A stretch of DNA of 64,000 nt from Rhodoplanes azumiensis (GTDB taxonomy: Bacteria; Pseudomonadota; Alphaproteobacteria; Rhizobiales; Xanthobacteraceae). Below, piece after piece: positions 8,132 to 19,573 of this stretch. The stretch covers positions 62,001 through 126,000 of the forward strand of contig NZ_JBHUIW010000014.1 in NCBI RefSeq assembly GCF_042682915.1, written 5' to 3'. A model generated the notes under the pieces. That model searched no databases. It was not told where the DNA came from and worked only from the letters and a program-made list of their open reading frames with translations. Positions within the stretch are counted from its first letter, which is position 1. Each line of letters begins with the position of its first letter. Made by a program: the position numbers and the translations under genes.

Positions 8132-9169
8132 ATGACGTTTCAGGACAACGTGACGCGCGCGATCGGCAACACGCCGCTGATCAAGCTGAAGCGTGCGTCG
8201 GAGCTGACCGGCTGCACCATTCTCGGAAAAGCCGAGTTCATGAATCCCGGCCAGTCGGTGAAGGACCGGGCCGCCCTGTTCATCATCGAGGACGCGATCG
8301 CGCGCGGCGCGCTGAAGCCCGGCGGCGTCATCGTCGAGGGCACGGCCGGCAACACCGGCATCGGGCTCGCGATGGTGGCCGACGCGCTCGGCTTCCGCAC
8401 CGTGATCGTGATCCCCGAGACGCAGAGCCAGGAGAAGAAGGACGCGCTGCGCACGTTCGGCGCCGAGCTGGTCGAGGTGCCGGCCGTGCCTTACGCCAAC
8501 CCCAACAACTACGTGAAGATCTCCGGCCGCCTCGCGGCCGAGCTGGCGGCGAGCGAGCCCAACGGCGCGATCTGGGCCAACCAGTTCGACAACGTCGCGA
8601 ACCGCGAAGGCCACATCCGCACCACCGGGCCCGAGATCTGGGAGCAGACGGGCGGCCGGGTCGACGGCTTCGTCAGCGCGGTCGGCACCGGCGGCACGCT
8701 CGCCGGCGTCGGCATGGCGCTGAAGGCGAAGAACAAGGACGTGAAGATCGCGCTCGCCGACCCGAAGGGCGCGGCCCTGTTCTCCTACTACACGACCGGC
8801 GTGCTGAAGTCGGAAGGCTCGTCGATCACCGAGGGCATCGGCCAGGGCCGCATCACGAAAAACCTCGAGGATGCGCCGATCGATCTCGCCTATCAGATCC
8901 CCGACGAGGAAGGAATCCCGCTGCTGTTCGACCTGATCGCGCAGGAGGGCCTGTGCCTCGGCGGCTCGTCCGGCATCAACATCGCCGGCGCCATCCGGCT
9001 CGCCAAGGATCTCGGGCCGGGCAAGACCATCGTGACGATCCTGTGCGACTCCGGCACGCGCTACCAGTCGAAGCTGTTCAATCCGGAGTTCTTGCGCAGC
9101 AAGGGCATTCCCGTGCCGGAGTGGCTGATCCGCCCGTCGCGCATCACGGTGCCCTACATCAACGCGTGA
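8132..9169 (+). CDS. cysK: cysteine synthase A (O-acetylserine sulfhydrylase)
   Basis: A 345-residue PLP enzyme making cysteine from O-acetylserine and sulfide. The Schiff-base Lys44 lies in NPGQSVKDRA and the phosphate-binding loop is TAGNTGIGLA. GGSSGIN near residue 278 is the cofactor ring-binding region. The ATG at 8132 gives the standard N-terminus (FQDNVTRAIGNTPLIKLK); an in-frame GTG at 8111 overlapping the photolyase stop is less likely. It lies directly behind phrB and probably shares its transcript. Confidence 0.95.
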   Translation: MTFQDNVTRAIGNTPLIKLKRASELTGCTILGKAEFMNPGQSVKDRAALFIIEDAIARGALKPGGVIVEGTAGNTGIGLAMVADALGFRTVIVIPETQSQEKKDALRTFGAELVEVPAVPYANPNNYVKISGRLAAELAASEPNGAIWANQFDNVANREGHIRTTGPEIWEQTGGRVDGFVSAVGTGGTLAGVGMALKAKNKDVKIALADPKGAALFSYYTTGVLKSEGSSITEGIGQGRITKNLEDAPIDLAYQIPDEEGIPLLFDLIAQEGLCLGGSSGINIAGAIRLAKDLGPGKTIVTILCDSGTRYQSKLFNPEFLRSKGIPVPEWLIRPSRITVPYINA

Positions 9170-9366
9170 GATGGGAGCGAACGACCGGACGGGCTCCCAC
9201 CGACGTCGACGCGACCAGCCCCGCACCGCGTCTTTTCCGCGGACACCCCGAACATCGGTGCGTCCGCAGGTGAACGACGATCCTGCTGTCCGTCCCATGC
9301 TCCGTCGCGGGGACGAGGGCAACGGGGCCGATCCGTCACGACCGACGACCACGCTGGCGCGCTCCT

Positions 9367-10047
9367 TCACGCGGGCAGGCGCGGCACCTCGGGCCAGTCG
9401 GGCTCGTCCTGCGGCAGCACCCAGGGCTCGTGCAGCGCCGCGTCGCGCCAGGCGGTCCAGGCCGGCAGCGCCGCGACCGCGTCCATGTAGGCCCTCGCCT
9501 CCGGGCCGACCGCGATCGCGTAGGTGAAGAAGCGCGACACCACCGGCGCGTACATGGCGTCGGCCGCCCCGAAGGCGCCGAACAGGAACGGCCCCCCTGC
9601 CCCGAAGCGCTTGCGGCAGTCGCGCCAGATCGCCTCGATGCGAACGACGTCGCGTGTCACGTCGTCGGCCAGAGCGGGCCGCTTCGGCGGGCGCCAGAAA
9701 TTCATCGGCAGCGCCTTGCGCAGCGCCGCGAAGCCGGCATGCATCTCCGTCGCGATCGCTCGCGCATGCGCCCGCGCCACCCGGTCGGCCGGCCACAGGC
9801 GCGCGGCGGGATACTGGTCGGCGACATATTCGATGATGGCGAGGGATTCCCAGACACGCACGTCGCCGTCGATCAGCACCGGCACCTTGCCGGTGCCGGA
9901 ATGCGCCCCGACAGTCGCCTTGAAGTCGGGGTCGCCGAGCGACACGACGGTCTCGACGAACGGGATGCCGGCGACCGTCATGGCGATCCAGGGGCGGAAC
10001 GACCACGACGAGTAGTTCTTGTTGCCGATCACGAGATGCAGGCTCAT
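9367..10047 (-). CDS. glutathione S-transferase family protein
   Basis: A 226-residue cytosolic GST with an N-terminal thioredoxin-like domain (LVIGNKNYSSWSFRPWIAM, KVPVLIDGDVRVWESLAI with the VPVL cis-proline and ES glutathione-binding pair) and a C-terminal helical domain. The N-terminal NYSSWS is typical of a proteobacterial GST subgroup related to maleylacetoacetate-isomerase-like enzymes; the substrate is unknown. ACAGGAGAG precedes the ATG at 10047. The next gene upstream on the same strand is a metabolite exporter 70 bases away, so they may be co-transcribed. Confidence 0.88.
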   Translation of the reverse strand: MSLHLVIGNKNYSSWSFRPWIAMTVAGIPFVETVVSLGDPDFKATVGAHSGTGKVPVLIDGDVRVWESLAIIEYVADQYPAARLWPADRVARAHARAIATEMHAGFAALRKALPMNFWRPPKRPALADDVTRDVVRIEAIWRDCRKRFGAGGPFLFGAFGAADAMYAPVVSRFFTYAIAVGPEARAYMDAVAALPAWTAWRDAALHEPWVLPQDEPDWPEVPRLPA

Positions 10048-10117
10048 GCGACTCTCCTGTCGCGCCGGGCGCGAGTCACGCCGAGCGCGCGCGCCCGGAC
10101 GTGCCGGCACAGGATGA

Positions 10118-11032
10118 TCACGGCGGCGGCGGCCGGCAAGCCGACTCGCGCCGCAGCACCGCCCGGGCACGGGCGGCCACCCGGGGCCACGGCAACACGA
10201 CGATGACCAGGCCGGCGAGAATGCACGCCATGCCGGCGGCCCGCAGCGGCCCGAACCGCTCGCCGAAGATCAGCGCGACGGCGACGACGCCGGTGCAGGG
10301 CGACAACAGCGCGAAGGGCGCCACCGCGGCGCTCGGATGGCGCTGCATCAGGTAGCCCCAGATGCCGAAGGCGAGCGTCGTCGCGAGCGTGCCGAGAAAC
10401 ACCACGGCGACGAGGCTGCCGAGGCTCGCATGGACGACGGCCGTATAGAGCGACGCGTCGTGGTCGAGCAGCAGCGAGGCCAGATAGGCCGGGATCGGGG
10501 GCACCAGGCTGCACCAGACGATCAGCGGCCCCATCGCGACGTCGCGCGAGGTCTTGCGCAACAGGATCGAGCCGGTCGCCCAGCTCATGGCGGCGGCCAT
10601 CGCGAGCACCAGCGCGACCGGCGGCAGGTCGGTCCCGACCGTCAGGCCGATCAGCATCAGGCCCGTGAAGGCGACGACGAGCCCGAGCCCCTGGCGGCGG
10701 GTCGGATACTCGCGCAGCACGACGGCGGCGATCAGCACGGCGAAGAAGGCGTGCATCTGGGTCGTCACCGAGGCGAGGCCCGGCGGCAGCCCGGCGGCCA
10801 GCGCGAAGAACAGGAGCAGGAACTGCCCGGTGAGCAGCGTCGCCCCGACCCACAGGATGGTGCCCCACGGCGCCGGCCGCGGCACCAGCACGACCGGCAA
10901 CGCGGCCAGCACGAAGCGCAGCACCGCCATCTGCGAGGCCGTGAAGCTCTCCAGCGCGATCGGATAGGCGACGTAGGTGAAGCCCCAGATCACGTTGGCG
11001 AGCGCCGCCAGCGCCATGTCACGACGGTTCAT
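10118..11032 (-). CDS. EamA/DMT-family metabolite transporter
   Basis: A 304-residue inner-membrane protein with about ten predicted helices in two EamA repeats (about residues 5-135 and 145-290). It begins LAALANVIWGFTYVAYPIAL, typical of the RhaT/EamA superfamily of small-molecule exporters. No substrate can be assigned. The start at 11032 is chosen because the first helix follows directly; the longer frame from 11197 adds 55 Arg-rich residues unlike a membrane protein. The ribosome-binding site is weak. Confidence 0.85.
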   Translation of the reverse strand: MNRRDMALAALANVIWGFTYVAYPIALESFTASQMAVLRFVLAALPVVLVPRPAPWGTILWVGATLLTGQFLLLFFALAAGLPPGLASVTTQMHAFFAVLIAAVVLREYPTRRQGLGLVVAFTGLMLIGLTVGTDLPPVALVLAMAAAMSWATGSILLRKTSRDVAMGPLIVWCSLVPPIPAYLASLLLDHDASLYTAVVHASLGSLVAVVFLGTLATTLAFGIWGYLMQRHPSAAVAPFALLSPCTGVVAVALIFGERFGPLRAAGMACILAGLVIVVLPWPRVAARARAVLRRESACRPPPP

Positions 11033-11533
11033 GCTCGAGAATCCGTTCCCGCGACGGCCACACGGCGGGCGCCGCCCCGCACCCTTTCTACGCCCGGACC
11101 GCGGACCGCGGCACGCCCGTTCGCAGATGCCGGTCCCGCGGCAGGGGCAAGCCGGATCGCCCCGGCGGTCCGCCGCGCCCCACGGACGCAGCCTCACGAG
11201 ACCGTGATCACCGTCGCGCGCCTCGCGGGCAAGATTCGGGGCAAGATCCGGGGCGAGACCCGTGGCGGGACCGGAAACGGGATGACTTGGCGCCGTCGAC
11301 GACTTGGGAAGGCGCGCGTGTCCGTTCGGACGCCCCGTCGGATGTACAGCGGCATGTCGAATTTTACTTTAATTTAAACCGGGGCCGGCAGGCTTCCGGA
11401 TCGACAGCCGAGCGACTTTTCTCCGCCGGCGGTCCCGCGTATGAACGCTGATCGATACGCCGGGACGTCCGGTCTTCTGTCGATGACGAGACAGAAATAC
11501 TCAGAAACAGGCGCAGCGAAAGACTTCGTCTTC
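11033..11533. other. divergent intergenic region with an AT-rich core
   Basis: No gene is supported in this 500-base space. A strikingly AT-rich stretch at 11358-11380 (AATTTTACTTTAATTT) stands out against the local GC content and is a plausible promoter for the FkbM gene. A longer version of that gene could start at 11441. Confidence 0.5.
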
Positions 11534-12505
11534 ATGTCAGCTTCCGACCCGCGGCCCGTCACGCCCCTCACCTTCGACCGCCGCACCGGGCGGCTCGACG
11601 GTGCGACCCTGAAGGAGCGGCTCGCTGCGATCGCCATGCGGGCCGGCGCGCGGCTGACGGAGCCGTTCGCGCATCGCGGCTTCTCGCTCGGCTGCCGGAT
11701 TCTCGCTCCCGCGCTCGACCCGCGCGAGACGCTGGTGCAGCTCAACGACGACGCCCGCTTCGCGTTTCCGTTCGGCGATCCGTACTGGAGCGTGCTGCTC
11801 GACCGCAACTACGTCTACGAGATCGAGCTCGAGCGCTTCCTGATGAACGTCGTCGACGTCGACTACACGTTCGTCGACTGCGGCGCGAACTACGGCCTGT
11901 GGTCCGTACTGACGACCAGCCGGCCCTACGGGGCGCACCCGGCGATCGCCATCGAGGCGTCGTCGCGCAACGCCGAGAAGCTGCGCCGCAACGCCGCCCT
12001 GAACGGCGGCCGCTTCACGGTCCGCCACCAGGCGATCGGCGCCACGGCGGGCGGAGTCGCGAGGCTGTCCGGGCACAAGCACGAGGCCTTCACGATCGCC
12101 GGCGCGGACGATGCCGCGTTCTGCGAGGAGGTGCCGGTCGTCTCGCTCGACAGCCTGATCGACGACGGCACCCTCGACCCGTCCGGCCGGTTCATCGTCA
12201 AGCTCGACGTGGAAGGCGTGGAGATCGACGCCCTGAAGGGCGGGCAGCGCCTGCTCGACGCCGACAGCGTGATCCTGGCCGAGGAGCACGGCTCCGACCG
12301 CAGCCACGGCGTCACCCGCTGGGTGCTGGCGCAACCGGGCTGCCGGGAGTTCGTGCTCGACCCGAAGACCGGCCGATTCGAGGAGGTGCGCGAGCCCGGC
12401 TTCCTCGACCACATCAAGACCAACCACGCGGTCGGCTACAACGTGTTCGTCACCAAGAGCCCGTTCTGGACCGAGCGGCTGCGCGCCGCGCCGCCGGTCC
12501 GCTGA
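11534..12505 (+). CDS. FkbM-family SAM-dependent methyltransferase
   Basis: A protein of about 323 residues whose central Rossmann domain has the FkbM pattern: FVDCGANYGLWSVL (SAM motif I), AIEASSRNAEKLRRNAALNG (motif II) and FIVKLDVEGVEIDALKGG (the KxDVEGxE signature). Members usually O-methylate sugars or lipids of surface glycans. The N-terminal hundred residues (LGCRILAPALDPRETLVQL, FAFPFGDPYWSVLL) form an extension of unknown role. No clear ribosome-binding site was found; the ATG at 11534 is used because codons before it have atypical, lower-GC composition, but 11441 would add 31 residues. Confidence 0.82.
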   Translation: MSASDPRPVTPLTFDRRTGRLDGATLKERLAAIAMRAGARLTEPFAHRGFSLGCRILAPALDPRETLVQLNDDARFAFPFGDPYWSVLLDRNYVYEIELERFLMNVVDVDYTFVDCGANYGLWSVLTTSRPYGAHPAIAIEASSRNAEKLRRNAALNGGRFTVRHQAIGATAGGVARLSGHKHEAFTIAGADDAAFCEEVPVVSLDSLIDDGTLDPSGRFIVKLDVEGVEIDALKGGQRLLDADSVILAEEHGSDRSHGVTRWVLAQPGCREFVLDPKTGRFEEVREPGFLDHIKTNHAVGYNVFVTKSPFWTERLRAAPPVR

Positions 12506-12660
12506 CCGGCGGGGTCACCGCGACACGCCCCCCTCGCCGGGCGCCCACGAACAACCTCGTATACACGGCGCGACGAGCGCCGCGCCGTCGTCGCGCCATC
12601 ATCTCGGGTTACCCGCCCGTGATGCGTGCGCTAGCACGCGAAAACCCGGGAGATTCGCTC

Positions 12661-12942
12661 GTGAAGACCATGATCGCCGCGACCGCGCTCGTCGCGCCCC
12701 TCGTCGCGACCGCCCTCCTCGTCTCGGTCACGGCCCACGCCCAGACGCCGCCCGCCGCGACCTCCTGCAAGGCGCAGGCGACCGAGAAGAAGCTGCACGG
12801 CGCCGCCCTGACCAGCTTCATGAAGAAGTGCGAGACCGACGCCCAGGCGGCCTGCGACGCCTCGGCGGCCGAGAAGAAGCTCGCCGGCGCCGCCAAGGCG
12901 AGCTTCACCAAGAAGTGCGTCGGCGACGCCGTCGGGCAGTGA
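12661..12942 (+). CDS. PsiF-repeat small periplasmic protein
   Basis: A 93-residue secreted protein: signal peptide to about residue 28 (VTAHAQ), then two repeats of the PsiF type, CKAQATEKKLHGAALTSFMKKC and CDASAAEKKLAGAAKASFTKKC, each bounded by cysteines. PsiF in enteric bacteria is phosphate-starvation induced but its function is unknown. The start is a GTG with GGGAGA nine bases upstream; an ATG three codons later is an alternative. It stands alone downstream of the FkbM gene. Confidence 0.8.
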   Translation: MKTMIAATALVAPLVATALLVSVTAHAQTPPAATSCKAQATEKKLHGAALTSFMKKCETDAQAACDASAAEKKLAGAAKASFTKKCVGDAVGQ

Positions 12943-13120
12943 GAATCCACGCTCGCTAAGACCTCGACGCCGGCCGGGCCGGCCGACACCGCGCGGCCCA
13001 CTGCCGCCGGTCCGTGCTGTCGGCTATTGGCCGAAGCAAGGGGGGCACCGTCGAGGGAGGCCGGGTCGGCCGGCCGCGACGGGCCGGCCGCGACGGTCGC
13101 GGCGCCGCGCGGTCGATCGG

Positions 13121-13438
13121 CTACTCTCGGCGCCCGGCCAGGAGCTTTCCGTCGAGGTCGAGCATCGTCATCTCGCCGTTGCGGAACACGCAGGTGCCCA
13201 GATGGTGCTCGGCCTTGTGGGTGAAGCTCATCTCGACCCGGCCCGTGTGGGCGTTGCCCTTGATGTCGGCCTTGTCCGCCTCGGCCTTGGCGATGTCGAA
13301 GCCGACGAACCGCTCCAGCGCGGTCTCGCACTTGTAGCGGGCGTTGACGACCGGATCGACCGGCCGCGTGATGAAATAACCGGCCCCCGACAGCACCACG
13401 ACGCCGAGCACGGCGAAGAAAATCTCGACCGGACGCAT
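13121..13438 (-). CDS. small membrane-anchored hypothetical protein
   Basis: A 105-residue protein with an N-terminal membrane anchor or uncleaved signal (about residues 5-25, IFFAVLGVVVLSGAGYFIT) and a soluble domain of about 75 residues containing two cysteines (YKCETAL and GTCVFRNGEM). They could form a disulfide outside the cytoplasmic membrane. I do not recognise the family. GGGGA lies six bases before the ATG at 13438; a second ATG at 13444 would add two residues. Confidence 0.62.
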   Translation of the reverse strand: MRPVEIFFAVLGVVVLSGAGYFITRPVDPVVNARYKCETALERFVGFDIAKAEADKADIKGNAHTGRVEMSFTHKAEHHLGTCVFRNGEMTMLDLDGKLLAGRRE

Positions 13439-13649
13439 CGTCATTCCCCGAACAAAACATCCGCACGCGAAGCGCGCACCTTCGTCCGGGACCACGGCCA
13501 CCGCAAGGCGGGGTGCTACGGAGGCTCCTTCAGGGATCCGGGACGCGGATCGATGCCTCCCGACTCGACGGGTGGGGCGGTGCAGGCGGAGCAGCTCGAA
13601 CGACAATAGTGCACGAGGCGCACTTCAGCCCGGAGGATGGGTGGAGTTC

Positions 13650-13735
13650 GTAGGTTGGGGGGAGCCGCAGGCGATCCCCATCCCTCCCGTGCCCGGCGTT
13701 CGATGGGTATCGCCTGCGGCTCCACCCATCCTACG
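13650..13735. repeat. large imperfect inverted repeat (33-bp arms)
   Basis: Arms at 13650-13682 and 13702-13735 match at about 30 of 33 positions as inverted copies. They are built on GTAGGATGGG, GGAGCCGCAGGCGAT and CCCATC and separated by 19 bases. This matches the style of a dispersed repeat common in Bradyrhizobium-type genomes. It lies upstream of tRNA-Val in the otherwise empty space 13439-13750, and could fold into a long hairpin on either strand. Confidence 0.75.
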
Positions 13736-13750
13736 CACCGGCCTGGCGCT

Positions 13751-13825
13751 GGTGGGCGGTGACGGGCTCGAACCGCCGACCTACACGGTGTAAACGTGCC
13801 GCTCTACCGACTGAGCTAACCGCCC
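13751..13825 (-). tRNA. tRNA-Val (anticodon UAC)
   Basis: The reverse strand reads GGGCGGTTAGCTCAG at the 5' end and closes with ACCGCCCA plus an encoded CCA. The D arm (GCTC/GAGC), T arm (GGCGG TTCGAGC) and acceptor pair well. The anticodon loop is TTTACAC, giving UAC for valine. Without CCA it is 72 nucleotides: one base shorter than expected in the anticodon arm, so either position 26 is missing or the anticodon stem has four standard pairs plus a G-U. It lies downstream of lon on the same strand. Confidence 0.93.
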
Positions 13826-13898
13826 TTCGGGTGCGATTTATCGCCGGAACCCGGCCGAGCGCAAGGCGGTCGCCGGTCCGTTGCTCGCCCCATACGCA

Positions 13899-13922
13899 GA
13901 GCGGCGCCCGGGGGCGCCGCTC
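13899..13922 (-). terminator. strong hairpin after lon
   Basis: A perfect 10-bp stem (GAGCGGCGCC with its complement) around a four-base loop, 63 bases beyond the lon stop. There is no T-run, so it may act as a 3' stabilising hairpin or a weak terminator. Confidence 0.4.
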
Positions 13923-13984
13923 ATGTCGTCTCGCCTGTCCGTATCCCGCGCGCGGCCCGGAGGGGTCGCCGGCCGGCCGCAGGG

Positions 13985-16423
<2,439 letters not shown>

Positions 16424-16807
16424 GATCCGATCCTTGTTGTTCTGGAAACCCCTCCGCGACGACCCGACGAGCGGCATCGTGACGGAGTGTCGTGGACCGG
16501 GAAGGGAGCGCAGCCAAAACCGGCTGGATCTGCGCGCCGCGGCGGGGACGAGATCCCTGCCCGGGCATCGGCTCGAACGCCTTACTCGACTGATCGGACG
16601 TCCGCCTGTCTTAGGTGGAGAGCCGTCGGGGGCGTGTCAAGGAACCGGACTCGCCCCCACCGAAACGGCTCTTCGGCGGTGTCCCGCCGGCGCATTCCCC
16701 GCACGCCGGCGTGCAATTCGTGTCTCGTCGCGGATCGTCCCGTCCGCGCTGTACCGCGGGCACTCGGCGCCGGCGTCCGTCGCGGACGCCGCGCCGCGCG
16801 ACGTCCG
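16424..16807. other. clpX-lon intergenic region
   Basis: 384 bases without a supported gene. It should contain the lon promoter, but I cannot identify convincing -35/-10 boxes. The stretch near 16690-16725 has short GCCGGCG inverted pairs that may form a hairpin after clpX. Confidence 0.5.
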
Positions 16808-18076
16808 TCAGGCGCTCGCGCCGGCGTCGCCGGCAGCGCGGTCCGCGTAGATGTAGAGGGGACGCGCCGTGCCCTCTACCACCTCGCGGGAGATCACCAC
16901 CTCCTCGACGCCTTCGAGGCTCGGCAGATCGAACATGGTGTCGAGCAGGATCGATTCCATGATCGAGCGCAGGCCACGGGCGCCGGTCTTGCGCTCGATC
17001 GCCTTGCGGGCGATGGCGCCGAGCGCCTCCTCGGCGAGCGTGAGGTCGATGTTCTCCATCTCGAACAGGCGCTGGTACTGCTTGACGAGCGCGTTCTTCG
17101 GCTCGAGCAGGATGCGCTTGAGCGCCGCCTCGTCGAGATCCTCGAGGGTCGCGACCACCGGCAGGCGGCCGACGAACTCCGGGATGAGCCCGTACTTGAG
17201 CAGATCCTCGGGCTCGACCTCGCGGAAGATCTCGCCGGTCTTGCGGTCCTCGGGCGCCATCACCTTGGCGCTGAAGCCGATCGAGGTGGTGCGGCCACGG
17301 CCCGAGATGATCTTCTCGAGGCCGGCGAAAGCACCGCCGCACACGAACAGGATGTTGGTCGTGTCGACCTGCAGGAACTCCTGCTGCGGATGCTTGCGGC
17401 CGCCCTGCGGCGGCACCGACGCGACGGTGCCTTCCATGATCTTCAGGAGCGCCTGCTGGACGCCCTCGCCCGACACGTCGCGGGTGATCGACGGGTTGTC
17501 CGACTTGCGCGAGATCTTGTCGATCTCGTCGATGTAGACGATGCCGCGCTGCGCCCGCTCGACATTGTAGTCCGCGGCCTGCAGCAGCTTGAGGATGATG
17601 TTCTCGACGTCCTCGCCGACATAACCGGCCTCGGTCAGGGTCGTCGCGTCCGCCATCGTGAAGGGCACGTCGAGGATGCGGGCGAGCGTCTGGGCGAGCA
17701 GCGTCTTGCCCGAGCCGGTCGGCCCGATCAGCAGAATGTTGGATTTCGCCAGCTCGACGTCGTTGTGCTTGGTCTGGTGGTTGAGCCGCTTGTAGTGGTT
17801 GTGGACGGCGACCGAAAGCACCTTCTTGGCGTGATCCTGGCCGATCACGTAGTCGTCCAGAACCTTGCGGATCTCGCGCGGGGTCGGGATGCCGTCACGC
17901 GACTTCACCAGCGAGGACTTGTTCTCCTCGCGGATGATGTCCATGCACAGCTCGACGCACTCGTCGCAGATGAAGACGGTGGGTCCGGCGATGAGCTTGC
18001 GCACCTCGTGCTGGCTCTTGCCGCAGAACGAGCAATACAGCGTGTTCTTGGAGTCGCTTCCGCCAACCTTGCTCAT
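16808..18076 (-). CDS. clpX: ATP-dependent Clp protease ATP-binding subunit ClpX
   Basis: A 422-residue AAA+ unfoldase that feeds substrates to ClpP. The N-terminal zinc-binding domain has four cysteines (CSFC and CDEC, residues about 15-40). The ATPase core has Walker A GPTGSGKTLLAQ, Walker B IVYIDEIDK, the pore loop GYVGEDVEN and sensor 2 GARGLRSIME. Length is standard. The gene follows clpP by 534 bases on the same strand, more than usual for a tight clpPX operon, so a separate promoter is likely. A TACAAT hexamer on the minus strand at 18127-18132 is a possible -10 box without a good partner. Confidence 0.97.
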   Translation of the reverse strand: MSKVGGSDSKNTLYCSFCGKSQHEVRKLIAGPTVFICDECVELCMDIIREENKSSLVKSRDGIPTPREIRKVLDDYVIGQDHAKKVLSVAVHNHYKRLNHQTKHNDVELAKSNILLIGPTGSGKTLLAQTLARILDVPFTMADATTLTEAGYVGEDVENIILKLLQAADYNVERAQRGIVYIDEIDKISRKSDNPSITRDVSGEGVQQALLKIMEGTVASVPPQGGRKHPQQEFLQVDTTNILFVCGGAFAGLEKIISGRGRTTSIGFSAKVMAPEDRKTGEIFREVEPEDLLKYGLIPEFVGRLPVVATLEDLDEAALKRILLEPKNALVKQYQRLFEMENIDLTLAEEALGAIARKAIERKTGARGLRSIMESILLDTMFDLPSLEGVEEVVISREVVEGTARPLYIYADRAAGDAGASA

Positions 18077-18610
18077 TCTTCACTCTCCACAGGTCCGCCG
18101 CCGCCGCGCGCACGCGAACGGGAGCGATTGTAGCATTGAGGACCCGTCGTGCCTGGAACCTAGCAAACTCGTCACCTTCCGCCAGAGGATCGAGGGACCG
18201 TTCTGACCGTAGACCTAACGAAGCACGCTAAGGCCCGGTCGATCAAGATTTCACTAACGATACGACGCCGCCCGCCAGGGCCTTGTTCCACCGGACGGCG
18301 GTATTCCATGCAAGACACATTCCAGTCGCGCCGCCCCCCGAGATTCGAAGCCTGGAGCCGAATCGTGGCGAAAATCGTGGCACGCCATGAGCTTCGCCAC
18401 CCCGGACACGCCCGGCCCGTCGCCCCGGCGAGGGTGTCCGGCGCTCTCCGAAAGACCGACGGCGACCGGCGTCCCGAGCCCGGGTGCCGGAGCCGGGCTG
18501 CCGGAGCGCGCCGCCCAACCCGGTCGGCCTCGCCCGACCGGGGGGGAGAGATCGTCCCGACGCGCCGCGGGGCGTCGGGACGGCCGCCGCATCGGACGGC
18601 CGCGACCGGA
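18077..18610. other. clpP-clpX intergenic region
   Basis: 534 bases without a supported gene. The half next to clpP holds two stable hairpins (see 18519-18581); the half next to clpX is less GC-rich and is the probable clpX promoter region. Confidence 0.5.
18519..18581 (-). terminator. paired hairpins downstream of clpP
   Basis: Two perfect stems lie 30-90 bases after the clpP stop: 18554-18581 (10 bp, GTCCCGACGC with its complement, 8-base loop) and 18519-18542 (9 bp, CCCGGTCGG with its complement, 6-base loop). There is no T-run, so factor-independent termination is uncertain. Confidence 0.4.
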
Positions 18611-19237
18611 TCAGATCTTGTCCGCCTCTTCGGGACGGCGCTCGATCACGTTGTCGATCAGGCCGAACTCCTTGGCGGCCTCGGCCGTGAAGAACTGGTC
18701 GCGCTCCAGCGCCTCCTCGATCTTCTTCAACGGCTGGCCGGTGTGCTTGACGTAGATCTCGTTGAGACGCTTGCGGAGATTGAGGATCTCCTGGGCGTGA
18801 ATCATGATGTCCGAGGCCTGCCCCTGGAAGCCGCCGGAGGGCTGGTGGACCATGATGCGGGCGTTCGGCAGGGCGAACCGCATGTCCTTGCGGCCGGCGG
18901 CGAGCAGCAGCGAGCCCATCGAGGCGGCCTGGCCGGTGCAAAGGGTCGACACCGCCGGGCGGATGAACTGCATCGTGTCGTAGATCGCGAGCCCCGCCGT
19001 CACCACGCCGCCCGGCGAGTTGATGTACATGGCGATCTCTTTTTTGGGGTTCTCCGCCTCCAGGAAGAGCAACTGGGCGACGATCAGGGTCGCCATCCCG
19101 TCCTCGACCACGCCGGTGACGAAGATGATCCGCTCCTTCAGGAGGCGGGAGAAGATGTCGTAGGCCCGCTCGCCCCGGTTGGTCTGCTCGACCACCATCG
19201 GCACGAGGTTCATGTAGGTTTCGACGGGATCGCGCAT
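18611..19237 (-). CDS. clpP: ATP-dependent Clp protease proteolytic subunit ClpP
   Basis: A 208-residue serine protease subunit forming the double heptameric chamber used by ClpX and ClpA. The catalytic triad is visible as Ser106 (GQAASMGS), His131 (RIMVHQPSGG) and Asp180 (ERD), with the same spacing as in E. coli. The N-terminus MRDPVETYMNLVPMVVEQT is standard for alphaproteobacterial ClpP1, and AAGGTTGAG precedes the ATG at 19237. It lies between tig and clpX on the same strand, the usual order. Confidence 0.97.
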   Translation of the reverse strand: MRDPVETYMNLVPMVVEQTNRGERAYDIFSRLLKERIIFVTGVVEDGMATLIVAQLLFLEAENPKKEIAMYINSPGGVVTAGLAIYDTMQFIRPAVSTLCTGQAASMGSLLLAAGRKDMRFALPNARIMVHQPSGGFQGQASDIMIHAQEILNLRKRLNEIYVKHTGQPLKKIEEALERDQFFTAEAAKEFGLIDNVIERRPEEADKI

Positions 19238-19329
19238 GTGCTCAACCTTGCGAGTGATTCGGGCCGGCGCCGGCCGGCGCCTTCGGCCCGCCCGAGAGAC
19301 CGTGCGCCGGGTGCGCCGCACTGATCACA

Positions 19330-19356
19330 GATATACCCTCTTGCGCCGGCGACAAG
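19330..19356 (-). promoter_or_regulatory. candidate clpP promoter (possibly RpoH-type)
   Basis: On the minus strand CTTG (19353-19356) is followed by TATATC (19330-19335) with about 17 intervening bases, about 95 bases before clpP. The spacing and CTTG resemble alphaproteobacterial heat-shock promoters, but a sigma-70 promoter cannot be excluded. Confidence 0.35.
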
Positions 19357-19541
19357 ACTCCGTCGGCAGCCATGCTTTACGGGATTCGCGGCGCGGGGGG
19401 CAGCGCTTCGACGCCGGTGGCGGACGGGTGGCCCCGAGCGGCCGGAGCCGCCGGCCGGCCGTGTCGGACCGGGACCGAGGGCGCTCGGCGACGACACGGC
19501 CCGAGACGCCCCGGCCCTGATGTCGGTCGAGACACGAATGG

Positions 19542-19563
19542 GGCCGGCCCGCGCGAGCCGGCC
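19542..19563 (-). terminator. hairpin directly after tig
   Basis: A perfect 7-bp stem GGCCGGC/GCCGGCC with an 8-base loop starts ten bases beyond the tig stop. It lacks a T-run; attenuation or transcript-end protection are equally possible. Confidence 0.35.
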
Positions 19564-19573
19564 GCCGGCGGGA

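Larger units (their letters stand above)
19238..19573. other. tig-clpP intergenic region
   Basis: 336 bases without a supported gene. It carries the candidate clpP promoter (19330-19356) and, directly after tig, a hairpin (19542-19563). Confidence 0.5.

Noticed and set aside
9170..9366. Small gene between cysK and the GST gene
   Set aside because: Open frames here continue into antisense of the GST gene and show no start signal or conserved features.
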